A stretch of DNA of 64,000 nucleotides, taken from Zhengitettix transpicula. Taxonomy: Eukaryota > Arthropoda > Insecta > Orthoptera > Tetrigidae. The translations under genes were made by a program, and so were the position numbers. Of the stretch, positions 54,621 to 64,000 are shown piece by piece. Numbering within the stretch: position 1 is the stretch's first letter; every line of letters begins with the position of its first letter. The DNA lies in NCBI GenBank assembly GCA_037074705.1, contig CM073593.1, positions 103,749,738-103,813,737 on the forward strand, read 5' to 3'. Under the pieces are notes generated by a model. That model was given only the letters and a program-made list of their open reading frames with translations, was not told the origin of the DNA and made no database searches.

Positions 54621-55822
54621 TTGCCATGGGACGAATTTCTTCATTTTTTTAAGTTAAATATCCTTCCTTGCTTTTTTAAAAAAATATGTACTTAAATTTT
54701 AAGAAGTAACGGTTCCCTATTTTGTATTCGTCAATTCATACATATAACGTGGAAGCGGGTGTGACTAAACAAATATTTTAAAGATGACTTACCAAGGAAG
54801 AATAGCGAGGGCGGAGTCTCTGTGAGAAGAGAAACTTCCAGACAGAACGTTGGTTGAATTGATGTTTTCGTAATCGACTGCCGAAGGAAGAAGAAAAAAA
54901 AAGGAAACTTCTGTCCATTCACTTTGCTCTCGCACATTGAGACATTTTAACGTGATAAGGGTTTCCAAATGATTTTTAAATTTACGGTTACGAATTCTTA
55001 GACCTGCGGGGGATGGTGGGATGGATGGATGGCGACGGGCGAAATTGAGATAAAGAAAAAAAAAAATTTCGGCGAGGAAAGACTTGGCGAGGGTAGAAAG
55101 AAAAGTAAAATGCCGAAAAAAAGGGGGAGGGGGGGGAATAACACATAAGAAGCCATTTCGGGGCGGGGTAGAAAGCATCTTAGTGTATTCCTCTCCCCCA
55201 TCCCCACAGTTCCCCTTCCCACACTCTCCTTTTTTTTTCTTATAACTTCTTTCCAGCATTTCGACTCCAATTTCCTTTCAAATTCCTTTTTATTTCTGCT
55301 TCATCAAGCAGCAGCGACGACGACGACGACGAAGGCACGGCGCAGCTTCCTCCCCTTCGTCGCACAAAGATCTTTTCTCTTCCGCTCGCACCCTTCCCCC
55401 CCATCTTCCCTTCAAGCTTCTTCGCCATTCATTTATTTCCATCCACCCCCGGTGCCCCCCCCCCACCCACCCACAGCCGGCGAGCAAGCGACTCGTGCAG
55501 GCGCTCTTCACATTTTCTACGTCTCAGCAAATTTTTGCGGCGGTAGGAAACTAGATTAATTCTTCTGGCTGCGGAGCCGCCCTGGATGCTGGGGAGAGGG
55601 GGGAAAAGAACGGGGGCAGAGAGAGAAAGAGAGAGAGAAAGGAGAGGACGACACGAGGAGTGGTAACATTCCCGGAAGGCGAGTTGTCTTCATCAGACGA
55701 ACAATCGCGCCGGCAACAGTTACTTTTGTTCATGTTATACGGGAGCAATTCGAAAGAGAACGTCGCACAAAAAACAACACGGAAATAAAAAAAAACAATT
55801 CTAGATACTGCCATAAAAGAGA

Positions 55823-55849
55823 CGCACACACACACACACACACACACGC
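55823..55849. repeat. (CA)n microsatellite
   Basis: Uninterrupted CA run; gives the VCVCVC translation on the minus strand. Confidence 0.9.
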
Positions 55850-56330
55850 AAAAGCGACGGCGATTGTTTTCCTCGTGACGAGAGTTGCGGAGTGTTTGAT
55901 TAGCGCTCGTCTGCGTGTCCTTGCAGCTTGTTTGCAGTCTCGTGACGTCACCAAAGTTTTCACCCTCTACATTTTTTTTCCCCTCCTCCTCATCATTAAT
56001 TCAAATACGAACCCGGGGAGTGTTTCTTATACAGCCCGGCGACTGTAAACAATACATAAACTTTCACAAGTCGCAGAAGTCATCGCGTCGCAATAAAAAC
56101 AGGGACACGGAGGAGAAGCAATATTTAAGGAGGACAGGGGAGGAGGATAAAGGAAAAATCTTTCCTTTTCAGAAGGGTTGAGCTGCCTGCTAACTGCTCT
56201 TTCCTTCGCCCGTCGCTTCAACAAACGTAACGAAAAAATAAAATAAAAACGGGACGAGGTCGACGACGAGTTAATTTAATTACACTTCATTACTGGTAAG
56301 TGTAACTGCGCGGAAAAAAAAACAACTACT

Positions 56331-56366
56331 CCGTCTGTCTGTCTGTCCGTCTGTCTGTCTCTCTCG
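56331..56366. repeat. (TCTG)n microsatellite
   Basis: TCTG repeats with one CCTG-like interruption. Confidence 0.85.
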
Positions 56367-56509
56367 CCTCGTTTAGCACGCACGTTACTCATCACGCATG
56401 TTACAATAATTATATTCGTCGCCATGACAACTGTCGAGCTATGTTTTTTTGGCACAGTCTTATCTCGTACGGTCACTACATGATAATTACATTGTAACAG
56501 AAAAACGCA

Positions 56510-56712
56510 AGCAGCCTGTGAGAGCAGTGCTCTCGCAGGCAGAATCTTTCCGGAGAGACAAGAATGTCTTCTCCTATCTCTTTCTCGGGTTTTTTAAACT
56601 GAGGTTCCCATTGGAAAAGTCGGCCGGCTGCCTCTTAAGCTGGTCGAGGCACAGAGAAGGGAATCCTGCATCCTCCGCAGAAAATCCCTCTCTAGCCATC
56701 GGAAGGACGAGT
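56510..56712 (+). mobile_element. A-family retroposon, plus, internally deleted
   Basis: The 5' hairpin GCCTGTGAGAGCAGTGCTCT/CGCAGG is clear, then GGTTCCCATTGGAAAAGTCG joins two family blocks with the middle missing. It stops at GGAAGGACGAGTACC. Confidence 0.75.
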
Positions 56713-56829
56713 ACCAAAATTATAAAAAGGATTTTTTTTTAGAATTTACTTAGAATATAAAATATTGTTACTTTTACTTTAATTATAGACTTTTATTCTT
56801 ATAAATAAATGTATATATATATATATATG

Positions 56830-57345
56830 TTCCTTATACAAATCTACACCGGTGGAGAAAATTTCATACACGTGTTCTTTGCGGCCCGGGAAACTCAAAC
56901 ACTATCGGGGTGAGACTCGTCTACAACCCCCTAGAGCGCGGTGGGACGGGGGTGGATAATTTCATACATGCTAAAACGGCCGATATTAGAGCCGGATAAA
57001 TATTTTTCGGTGTCAAAGAGATTCACAGCGTTTCTAACGATCTAATGTTTGTATAAATTCAACCTCTAACAGCTTGGGAAAGGATCACCTTTAAGGGGTG
57101 GGGGTGGAGATGCTTTACATGAAAAATAACTGCGAATGTCACCGAGATTGGAGTCAAATCCAAGGTTATGGATGTCTCTTAGTTTAATTATGACATTCAA
57201 CTTGGTATTTAATTCCCAGGGGCAGGGGTGGGCGGGGTGGAAATTTTGGAACGTGCAAACAGGGCAGATATTTGCGTTGAATAAATATTTTTCAGGGTTA
57301 ATTATATTAACTGTATTTCTAGTGATGTTTAATAAATCAAAAACA
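56830..57345 (+). mobile_element. Helitron H1-like fragment
   Basis: It matches 1555-2030 of H1: AATCTACACCGGT, CATACACGTGTTCTTTGCG, GGGGTGAGAC, GCCGATATTAGAG, GCAGATATTTGCGTTGAA, AAATATTTTTCAGGGTTAAT. Both ends are missing. Confidence 0.75.
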
Positions 57346-59569
57346 CACGTAAATTTATAATTATAATAAAGTATATAACTAGTTAAATATTAAGGCTTTT
57401 TATAAATATTAAAAATAATATAAAACAATTCTTACTTGCCTTTAACAGTTTTAATGCAGACTGTATTGAATTTATCATAATTCGTCAATAGATCAATTAA
57501 TGTCATTTCCCAAACGCTATCAAAAATATTTGCTTTTTTCAAAATTTGCCAATTTTCCCCTTAAATTGTTTATTTACGCCTGGGTTGTTTATAACAGACT
57601 TTTCTAGCTTTATTAATTAAATAAAATTTTTAGCAGTCTTTCGGCTGCTTTAATTAGTCAATCTTATTGTTTAATTTAGACTCATTGCGACAGAGTTTGG
57701 AGTTTGAATTCATTATGCATTTATTTTGAGTTTCAGTTTATTAATATTTAAAGAATCAACCCTTATATACAGTCTAAATTCGTCAGTCATTGTTCAGAAG
57801 CTCCCGGCGTAATTTTTGGCCACAAGCATCTATCACGACCCGATAAGTACGGCGAAAACGACACGCAGCGACTTAGTCTGAATAAATCAGAACCTGGTGC
57901 TCAACCGCGTGAAAATTTATTAATAATTTACCACCAGGAAAGCTTCCAGTCATTCAGAAATGTATTTAAAACATTTAATTGATTCCATGGTTCAGCTGCA
58001 GAAAATTTTGAAACTTCGTTAAATCCTGTAGAATGCATGAACAGTCAGAGAACTTCCTACATGAGTATTTCAGTGAGTTTCCTGATGCTGATTAAGAGAT
58101 TATTGTAGTTTGGAGTCAAAAATCGACCTCCGTGCCGTAGCTCACCACGAGTGTGAGTCACGTGTTAACACGGAGCGGCGCAGAAATAAAAATGCAGTAG
58201 CAGCAGCAGCAGGGTGTGGAAACACGCCAACGCTGAGTGGCGGAGCCCTGGGAAATCATCATAAAATTTCGCGAGAGTTTTCCCTCGTCCTCCTCCTCCT
58301 CTTCGTAGATGCTAGAACAGAGAAATGCCCTCGACGTTCTAGTAAACTAGAAGAGTCAGTGTGTGTGTGTGTGTGTTTGCCGAGCAACCCTTCTGCTGCG
58401 TCGAGGGAGGAAACGGACTGCAAATACCGCGAAGCCTTCGTGGTTCAATTAGTAAAATTTCAATGACCTTCCAGAAAGAGATTCTCTCAATCTGCAATGA
58501 CGACGGATGAATATCCAATAACTTTTCTTCCCCTACAAACCTTATTATAATTTATGGAATCTAAGATTCTGTTACCTCGGGATCTATTTTCCAGAAGGGA
58601 TATTCTCAAACTTTAGGATTATCCGGTTCCTTGTTACATTACGGAAAAGGAATCCACATGTCTTTAGGTAGAAATGTTGAGTTCAGCGTGTTGACTTTAA
58701 GGGGGGAGGTTTGCGGCGGTGTAGAGCTCTTGAGAGCTCCAATTTGAGGAAGGGAAGAGACTGAGTGAGAGAAGAAAGAAAAGTCGTGAGGTTTGTAGGA
58801 CGCGGATATGATTGGGGGAAGGAGACAGAGAGAGGGGCAGAGTGATATTGGCCCTTAAGCGGGGGAAGAGTAGCAGTTGTCGACCTAAAGAGCTGGAGGA
58901 AGGCGGAATAGAGCCTCATTTCGTCGAGGGAGCGAGACCAAATGGGACTTCTGGGGTAGGGGCGCTGCAAGAGTCTCGGCGACAGGCTTAGAAGACTCGG
59001 GAACTTCTCCGTGTGAGAAGGAGAAGACTCGCTGGGACGTATTTTTACGTCACCGGTGTCTCCTGGAGGCTCTTCCACGCCTTTGGCACATCAAGGAAAA
59101 TAGATCAATATTCGTCTCAATCACTTTCCCAGTTTCCTAAGTGCATGGAACGAGGCCTCAAGTACAAGCAAAACCGAAAAAAAAAAGGCTTACGATATTA
59201 GTGTTAACTGAAAAGCTGAAACTGCGGTTGTTGGTGCTCAAGTTCAGAGCAACGGACGTACGAAAGAAAAAACGTTGGAAAAGGATGAAGTTGATGAGCG
59301 CAACTGTTTAACTTATATATTTACAGAGCCCCCCCTCCCCCCCAAAAAAAAATATTGGTTCTGGTCTACTCGTTAAGGTATGAGTCCACACATAGGTGTT
59401 CTATATATATATTGGCGACTTTTTTAAGGGCTGCTGGTGATCCCGCTGTCCAACCGAGCTCCTCGAATTTTCTCGTTTCTCGCCTGTGACGGTTATCAAT
59501 AATTATAGAAGCAACCCTTATACAGTTTTGGGACGAATTTATTTAAATTAGGTAGAAGATTTTTTTTTT
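57346..59569. other. No gene recognised; AT-rich then GC-balanced
   Basis: 57346-57800 is AT-rich. 57800-59200 is complex low-copy sequence with a (GCA)n run (58197-58212), a GT run (58361-58376) and frames of 118 (+) and 131 (-) codons without domains. Confidence 0.35.
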
Positions 59570-59589
59570 ACTTTTAATTTAGTTTAATT

Positions 59590-59734
59590 TTTTTATTTTT
59601 CAACATACTCTCCTTGTAACTCAACATACTTCTCCCAGAGATTCTCCCATCTCTGTAAATTTACTAGCTTTTATTTACTACTGCTGCCATCTTCACGTTG
59701 ACGTAGGAAACTATTCAGACGACCCTCGTATGTG
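59590..59734 (-). pseudogene. Possible transposase C-terminal fragment
   Basis: Minus strand reads GRLNSFLRQREDGSSSK, stop, KLVNLQRWENLWEKYVELQ, GEYVEK, stop. An R-W...G-x-Y-(V/F)-E ending is reminiscent of mariner-type transposases, but the match is short and from memory. It is cut at 59735 by an A-retroposon. Confidence 0.3.
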
Positions 59735-60107
59735 CCGGTGTCGCAGACCTTGGAGTTGTCCGCTATTCCTATTGGAACAGTCGGCCAGCTGCCTCCTAAA
59801 CTGGTCGAAGCACGGAGAAGGAAATGCTGCGTCCCCACAGCAAATTCCTCTCTCGCTAGCGGAAGGGCGTGGGACAAGTACCTAATGCCCGACCTATCTG
59901 ATGCAGGTTTTTCTAGGGTTTTCCCTGCATTTCTTTAGGCGAATGCCGGGTAGGATCCTTAAACCATACCCCGGAGGCCCTAGTTAACTCTTGGCTTCCT
60001 TTCTCTACCCTTCCGCATCCCCCCTTTCAAATCCCTTCCTATGCTATTAAAGGGGAGTTGCCCAACGTGGATTACCCTCATGTAGCCTGTTGCCCAAAAA
60101 AAAAAAA
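59735..60107 (+). mobile_element. A-family retroposon, plus, 5'-truncated
   Basis: Starts at GTGTCGCAGACCTTGG and ends GTAGCCTGTTGCCC plus a 13-nt A-run. Inserted beside or into the transposase-like fragment. Confidence 0.8.
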
Positions 60108-60118
60108 TTATCATGAAG

Positions 60119-60645
60119 GAAGCCTGCGAGAGAATTCTCTCGCAGGTGAGTGAACCTTCCCGGAGAACTCTGGCGGAGGCTACATTTGGGGATGCCTTTA
60201 CATCTCTCTGGTTTTTTGAACTAAGGTTCCCACATACCGAGGCCTGATTTGAGAGGTGTATGTTCCGGGGTCGAAGATATTGGGCATACGGTAAGAGTTG
60301 TCCGCTATTCCCATTGGAACAGTCGGCCAGCTGCCTCCTAAAAAGGTCGAGGTACGAATAAGGGAATGCTGCGCCCCCACAGCAAACTCCTCTCCCGCTA
60401 TCGGAAGGGCGTGGGACAAGTACCCAATACCCGACCTAACTGATGCAGGTTTTTCTAGGGTTTTCCCTACATCACTTTGAGGTGAATTGCCGGGTAGGAT
60501 CCTTAAACCCATAGCCCGGGGGCCGTAGTTAACCCTTGGCCACCTTCCTCTACCTTTCCGCATCCTCCCTTTCAAATCCCTTTCCTATGCTATAAGAGGT
60601 GTTGCCACCATGTGGATTACCCTATACATAGTCTGTCTACACCTT
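60119..60645 (+). mobile_element. A-family retroposon, plus, full length, best 5' hairpin
   Basis: It begins with a perfect hairpin, CCTGCGAGAGAA/TTCTCTCGCAGG, then GTGAACCTTCCCGGAG and all family blocks, ending ATAGTCTGTCTACACC (the CTGTCTACACC subfamily). It lies in tandem, same orientation, 11 bp after the previous copy. Confidence 0.85.
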
Positions 60646-61031
60646 CTTCTTTTTCTTCTATTACGACTCAATCAATTCGACGTAAACGACACGCAATAAT
60701 AGAACGGGGTTTTTGTCCTGTACTGTTCGATTTTCACGTCATCTCTTTAACCTAACTTGTTTCTTGCACACTGCCACTCTCATTCTGGTTTTCTTTGTTT
60801 TATTCGCTTAGAGTAAATCTCTACGTCTTTTATTTCTGATCTTCTAGACGATATTGCTCGACATCTCTTTAACCTTTTTGTTTTTCTGGTTTTCTTTGGT
60901 TTTTTTTATTTTTCTTTGCCTTTTTCCCTTACTTTTTCTTGTTTACCTTTGTACTCCAAGACAATATCCGATAATCTAAAATAATAATGTTGTCTCACCA
61001 TTTTCAACAAATTTCAAATCTGGATAAAAGT
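60646..61031. mobile_element. Pyrimidine-rich foldback fragment
   Basis: TTTTCTTTG/TTTTTC repeats (60787-60945), then CTCCAAGACAATATCCGA, TAATCTAAAATAATAATGTT and CAACAAATTTCAAATC match the arm of 31190-31985. Confidence 0.6.
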
Positions 61032-61681
61032 GGAATGAGCACATTTACGTAATGGATGATGTCAAAGATCTCAAGACTTTTATATCCTTGAACTGGCTTA
61101 TGCGAAATGTGCTGCGATTATTATAGGAAATTTGATCTCGTTTTGTCGTTATATAATTTTATCAACTGAAATTCCTGTATTACAATTTTTCGCTCAATTT
61201 CCGTGATTTATATATTTTCTCTGCCACGTTAGTTTTTCATGGGTGGAATTATTTTAATAGTCAGTCATGGTCCCGTTTATTTTATTTATATTAAAATATG
61301 GGGGTTAATGTTTCATATGCCTAGAATGTGTTTGTTATTATTATTTTTTTATTAAGAAGACAAGTAACTCTTGGGCTTCAAACGCCACGACGTTTCAACG
61401 ACGTTCGCTGTCATCTTTCTCAAGTTAATGCCGTCCTACACTGTGTCCGCGTCACTTACACGAGTATATTCTCTCTGGCCCCCGCTAGTTGCACTGTGAA
61501 ATATGCACAAAAGAACGTCACGGAATCCCCGGGCTGTAAACTGCTTGGACTCGCACACTTTCGAGGGCCACGAATTCGACGTTCTCCTTTTATTTTTGTG
61601 CGCTGAGCGCCGTCGTCAACCGTCAGTACAGCTCGATTAAAATTTAAACTGTCGTTTTATTCTCTAATAAAATTTAAACCG
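61032..61681. other. No gene recognised; one degenerate hammerhead-like trace
   Basis: Minus strand 61385-61427: TTGAGAAAGATGACAGCGA...GAAACGTCG. The 92-codon plus frame 61328-61606 has no domain. Confidence 0.35.
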
Positions 61682-61765
61682 TCCGACCTCCCGTGGTGTG
61701 CAGGGGTCAGCGCGACTGCCTCGCGTCACAGAGGGTCCCGGATTCGAATCCCGGCGAGAGGCATG
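61682..61765 (+). mobile_element. tRNA-derived SINE head
   Basis: CCTCCCGTGGTGTGCAGGGG (A-box region), GACTGCCTCGCGTCACAG (anticodon-arm-like) and GATTCGAATCCCGGCG (B box) precede GAGAGGC. The ends can pair as an acceptor stem in 6 of 7 positions. It lacks a clean cloverleaf and a Pol III terminator at the right place and continues into SINE-like sequence, so it is not called a tRNA gene. Related heads are at 13360 and inside the 258-bp repeat. Confidence 0.6.
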
Positions 61766-62819
61766 GATAATTGTGAGTGTGTGTGAGAGGGCGAGAGAGA
61801 ACTCTCGTCAAATCAATATAAAAGAAATTTAAACCGTTCATTCAACAAGTAAACTGGTAATGGAAATAATAAGCTCTTTTTTTAAGGGGGGGGGGGGTAA
61901 ATGTCCGCTGTCACAATACCACAGCGAGGACATTCAACCTTCCGTCGGCGACGAGATAAGGTAAAGCCGCAGCTGGGATGGAGTGTTTAGGCTCTCTGAG
62001 AACACACATGTACGTAGGAGGAACATAAAAGCAGACAGATAAGGACGACAGACACACACACACACACACACGAGACAGAGAGAGAGAGAGAGAGAGAGAG
62101 AAATAAAAATAAACCAACTGTAGACGACATGTTTCGTGTTACCACGCACATATGTGTGTGTGTATATATGAAAAAGAAAATATAACGAGAAGAGAAACAC
62201 AACCGCCAGCGCTGGGGCGAATATCCATCCACGTTAACATATTTATACGGTCGCTAAGTGAGAGACAAGCCGGTCTTATCTGTGCCTCCCACCCACACCC
62301 GCCCACAGCGAGTATAAATGGCTGAGTAGACTGTCTGTCGGTCTGTAATACAGATAACAGGCAGGGGCTGAGTCACCACGGAGGAACTGCGGCCGTTACA
62401 GATAACAGCCGAAGAAGACACGCTTATCGCTAATTGGCAACGGCTATCGGAACGGACTCGGTCACACACACACACGTGCGAAATTGACAACTCTTCACGT
62501 GCGCTCGTGTAGAAGTCGTCGTTAAAATTGAAACACTTACTGCCGTCAGCGGAAATATTAAGAGGAGGTCACAAAGTGCTGGGTACAGTCAAGGACGGTT
62601 GGAAGAGACAGGAAACGGAAAAGAAAAACCTTTGGAAAATTTGGTGGGATAAATATTCCATTATATAAGATATAAATTACTTTTATTTGTCATTAATTCC
62701 ATTTCTCTTCCACTGAAGAAATAAGACAGGTTAAAAAAACATAATTTCATACACACAAAAAATATATATTACTCTTATAATAATTATAATAAATAAATAT
62801 ACGGCCTCGAGTTTGTTTA
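61766..62819. other. No gene recognised; microsatellites and low-copy sequence
   Basis: Contains GT/GA runs near 61770-61800, a G-run (61886-61899), (AC)n 62052-62071, (GA)n 62073-62101 and GTGTGT at 62153-62163. Frames on the minus strand are products of these runs. Confidence 0.45.
62052..62101. repeat. (AC)n-(GA)n compound microsatellite
   Basis: Uninterrupted AC run followed by GA run; source of the SLSLSL/VCVCV translations. Confidence 0.9.
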
Positions 62820-64000
62820 TAAACAAAAAAAATAATTAACGACGTTTCGTTCTTTTAAAGGACATCTTCAGGTTCGACTAATTAATAATTTTGTATATAA
62901 AACAGGTATACAATTATTAAAGCTGTTCATAAGAACCTTTCGTTTAAATTGTATTCATGATTTATGCACACAATTATTAAAAATGTCCAACCTGAACAGA
63001 TCCTTAGAAAAGGAGGAAACGTTGTATAGTTAATTTTTGGTAAAATAAATAAATATGCGGCTTTGAGTAAAAAAAAATCCTGTTTATTAAGAAAACAATT
63101 AATTAGACGTTTCGGCCTTTTTAAGGACATCTTCTGGTCGGACTGTTTTAATAATAATGCATATAAACCAGGTAATCAATTAATAAAACTGTTAATAAAG
63201 ACCTTTCTTTTAAATTTTATACCTGATTTACGTACACAATTGTTAATCATTTTGTATATAAATCAGGTATACAATTATTTAGACTGTTCATAAGAACCTC
63301 TTAAATTTATTGCATGATTTATGTACAAAATTATTAAAAATGTCCAACCTCAAGAAATCCTTAGAAAAGGAGGAAATGTTGTATAGTTAATTTTTGGTAA
63401 TATAAATAAATAAATATGCGGCTTTGAGTAAAAAAAATTCCTGTTTATTAACCAAAAATTAATTAAAGACGTTTCGTCCTTTTTAACGACCTCTTCAGGT
63501 TGGACTGTTTTAATAACTTTGTATATAAATTATTAAGACAGTATGTACACAATTATTAAAAATGTCCAACCTTGACGAAATCCTCAGAAGTGGACGAAAC
63601 GTTGTATAGTTACTTTCTTGTAATATAAATAAATAAATATGGAGTCATAAAATCAAGTTCATATACAAAAAAAAAAATTAGCGACGTTTCGTCCTTTTTA
63701 AGGACATCTTCAGGTTGGACTGTTTAAATAATTTTGTATATAAGTCATCTATACAATTATTCAAACTGTCTATAAGGACCTTCCTTCTAAATGTTATGCT
63801 TGGTTTATATACACAATTGTTAAAATTATCCAACCTTCAAGAGATCCTTAGAAAAGGACGAAACGTTGTAAAGTTAATTTTTGGTAATATAAATAAATAT
63901 GCGGCTTTGAGAAAAAAAAATTCCTGTTTATTAACCAAAAAAATTAATCAAAGACGTTTCGTCCTTTTAACGACCCTAATCCGGTTGGACTGCTTTAATA
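62820..64000. repeat. Array of alternating inverted hammerhead-like cores (runs off right edge)
   Basis: Minus-strand cores (GACGTTTCGTCCTTTT...ATCTTCAGG) lie at 62841, 63106, 63468, 63683 and 63953. Plus-strand cores (CCAACCT-GAAGA-ATCCTTAGAAAAGGA-CGAAACGTTG or variants) lie at 62990, 63347, 63569 and 63832. They alternate strictly. Between them recur TGCGGCTTTGAGTAAAAAAA, CTGTTTATTAACCAAAAA, GTTAATTTTTGGTAATATAA and ATATAAATCAGGTATACAAT. Distances between like cores vary (215-365 bp), so the array is irregular. No coding; a 76-codon frame at 63063 is incidental. Confidence 0.85.
63683..63716 (-). ncRNA. Best-formed hammerhead-like core in the array
   Basis: Minus strand: CTGAAGA, T, GTCCTT, loop, AAGGAC, GAAACGTCG. 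Stem II of up to 6 bp; one unpaired base separates CTGAAGA from the stem, as in most copies here. Stem III and the cleavage trinucleotide are not resolved. Confidence 0.5.

Larger units (their letters stand above)
54621..56509. other. No gene recognised; microsatellite-rich GC-variable region
   Basis: Long frames on the minus strand (54789-55259, 55551-55847 and others) cross homopolymers and simple repeats and have no domains. 55280-56250 has C-runs, a (CGA)n run (55315-55331) and purine tracts. It could be a promoter-proximal region, but no transcription start or exon is supported. Confidence 0.35.

Noticed and set aside
54789..55259. 156-codon minus frame
   Set aside because: Crosses poly(A/T), poly(G/C) tracts, has no domain, and overlaps another frame of similar length.
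544..60575. A repeated protein-like frame (MSHALPIAGEEFAVGTQH... and, on the other strand, MPDLPDAGFSRVFPAFLLGE) seen at many loci
   Set aside because: It is the translation of the A-family retroposon on both strands. It is broken at different places in different copies and has no domain, so it is not a gene family.
61682..61765. A functional tRNA gene
   Set aside because: A and B boxes are present but the cloverleaf is imperfect and related heads occur in repeats, so a SINE head is the better reading.
61911..62232. SLSLSL/VCVCV-rich minus frames
   Set aside because: Translations of (GA)n and (AC)n microsatellites.

Overview
This window is repeat-rich, AT-rich nuclear DNA from an animal, most likely an arthropod. 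The evidence is non-autonomous Helitrons with the 5' TC / 3' hairpin-CTAG architecture, a piggyBac-type MITE at TTAA, poly(A) retroposons, a tRNA-derived SINE head, decayed RTE-like and Jockey/I-like LINE tails, many simple repeats, and no operon-like coding density. I find no intact host protein-coding gene. The only recognisable protein-coding traces belong to transposable elements, and nearly all open frames are chance or repeat-derived. The window is best read as intergenic or intronic sequence. The arthropod assignment is an inference.

Layout. 0-5.4 kb: A-family retroposons and two Helitrons. 6.3-10.2 kb: very AT-rich blocks, with a 757-bp duplication and a ~190-bp tandem repeat. 11.9-13.4 kb: a 258-bp tandem repeat carrying part of a tRNA-SINE head, a putative LTR and a SINE head. 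15.5-16.4 kb: an RTE-like LINE fragment with a 13-bp target duplication, nested in a foldback element. 17.7-18.3 kb: foldback C. 20.5-21.8 kb: a TTAA MITE, then a 14-copy tandem array in which each unit holds the complement of the 3' end of tRNA-Lys. 26.3-28.4 kb: a ~1-kb tandem duplication whose two copies were later hit by different elements, so each preserves an empty site for the other. 29-40 kb: dense A-retroposons, a pyrimidine-rich foldback and B-foldbacks. 42-46 kb: a LINE tail and decayed frames. 48.9-50.9 kb: a large inverted repeat interrupted by two retroposons. 51.4-52.1 kb: a 49-bp tandem array with 245-bp higher order. 53.7-54.6 kb: a LINE RNase H remnant. 55-62 kb: microsatellites, a Helitron fragment, retroposons and a tRNA-SINE. 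62.8-64 kb: an array of alternating inverted hammerhead-like cores running off the right edge.

Most striking signals. (1) The array at 20.8-21.8 kb reiterates a retroelement primer-binding site (7 of 14 copies are perfect 18-mers). (2) A short motif, CTGANGA - hairpin - GAAACG, recurs in many otherwise unrelated repeats. Its hairpin stem changes sequence but usually keeps base pairing, which suggests hammerhead-ribozyme-like cores of the kind known from Penelope-like elements and retrozymes. Stem III and the cleavage site are not resolved here. (3) Several nested insertions can be ordered in time because empty sites survive inside the window.

A-family is my label for the commonest repeat: about 540 bp, poly(A)-tailed, about 22 copies. 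B, C and D are other dispersed families named here. No database search was possible.
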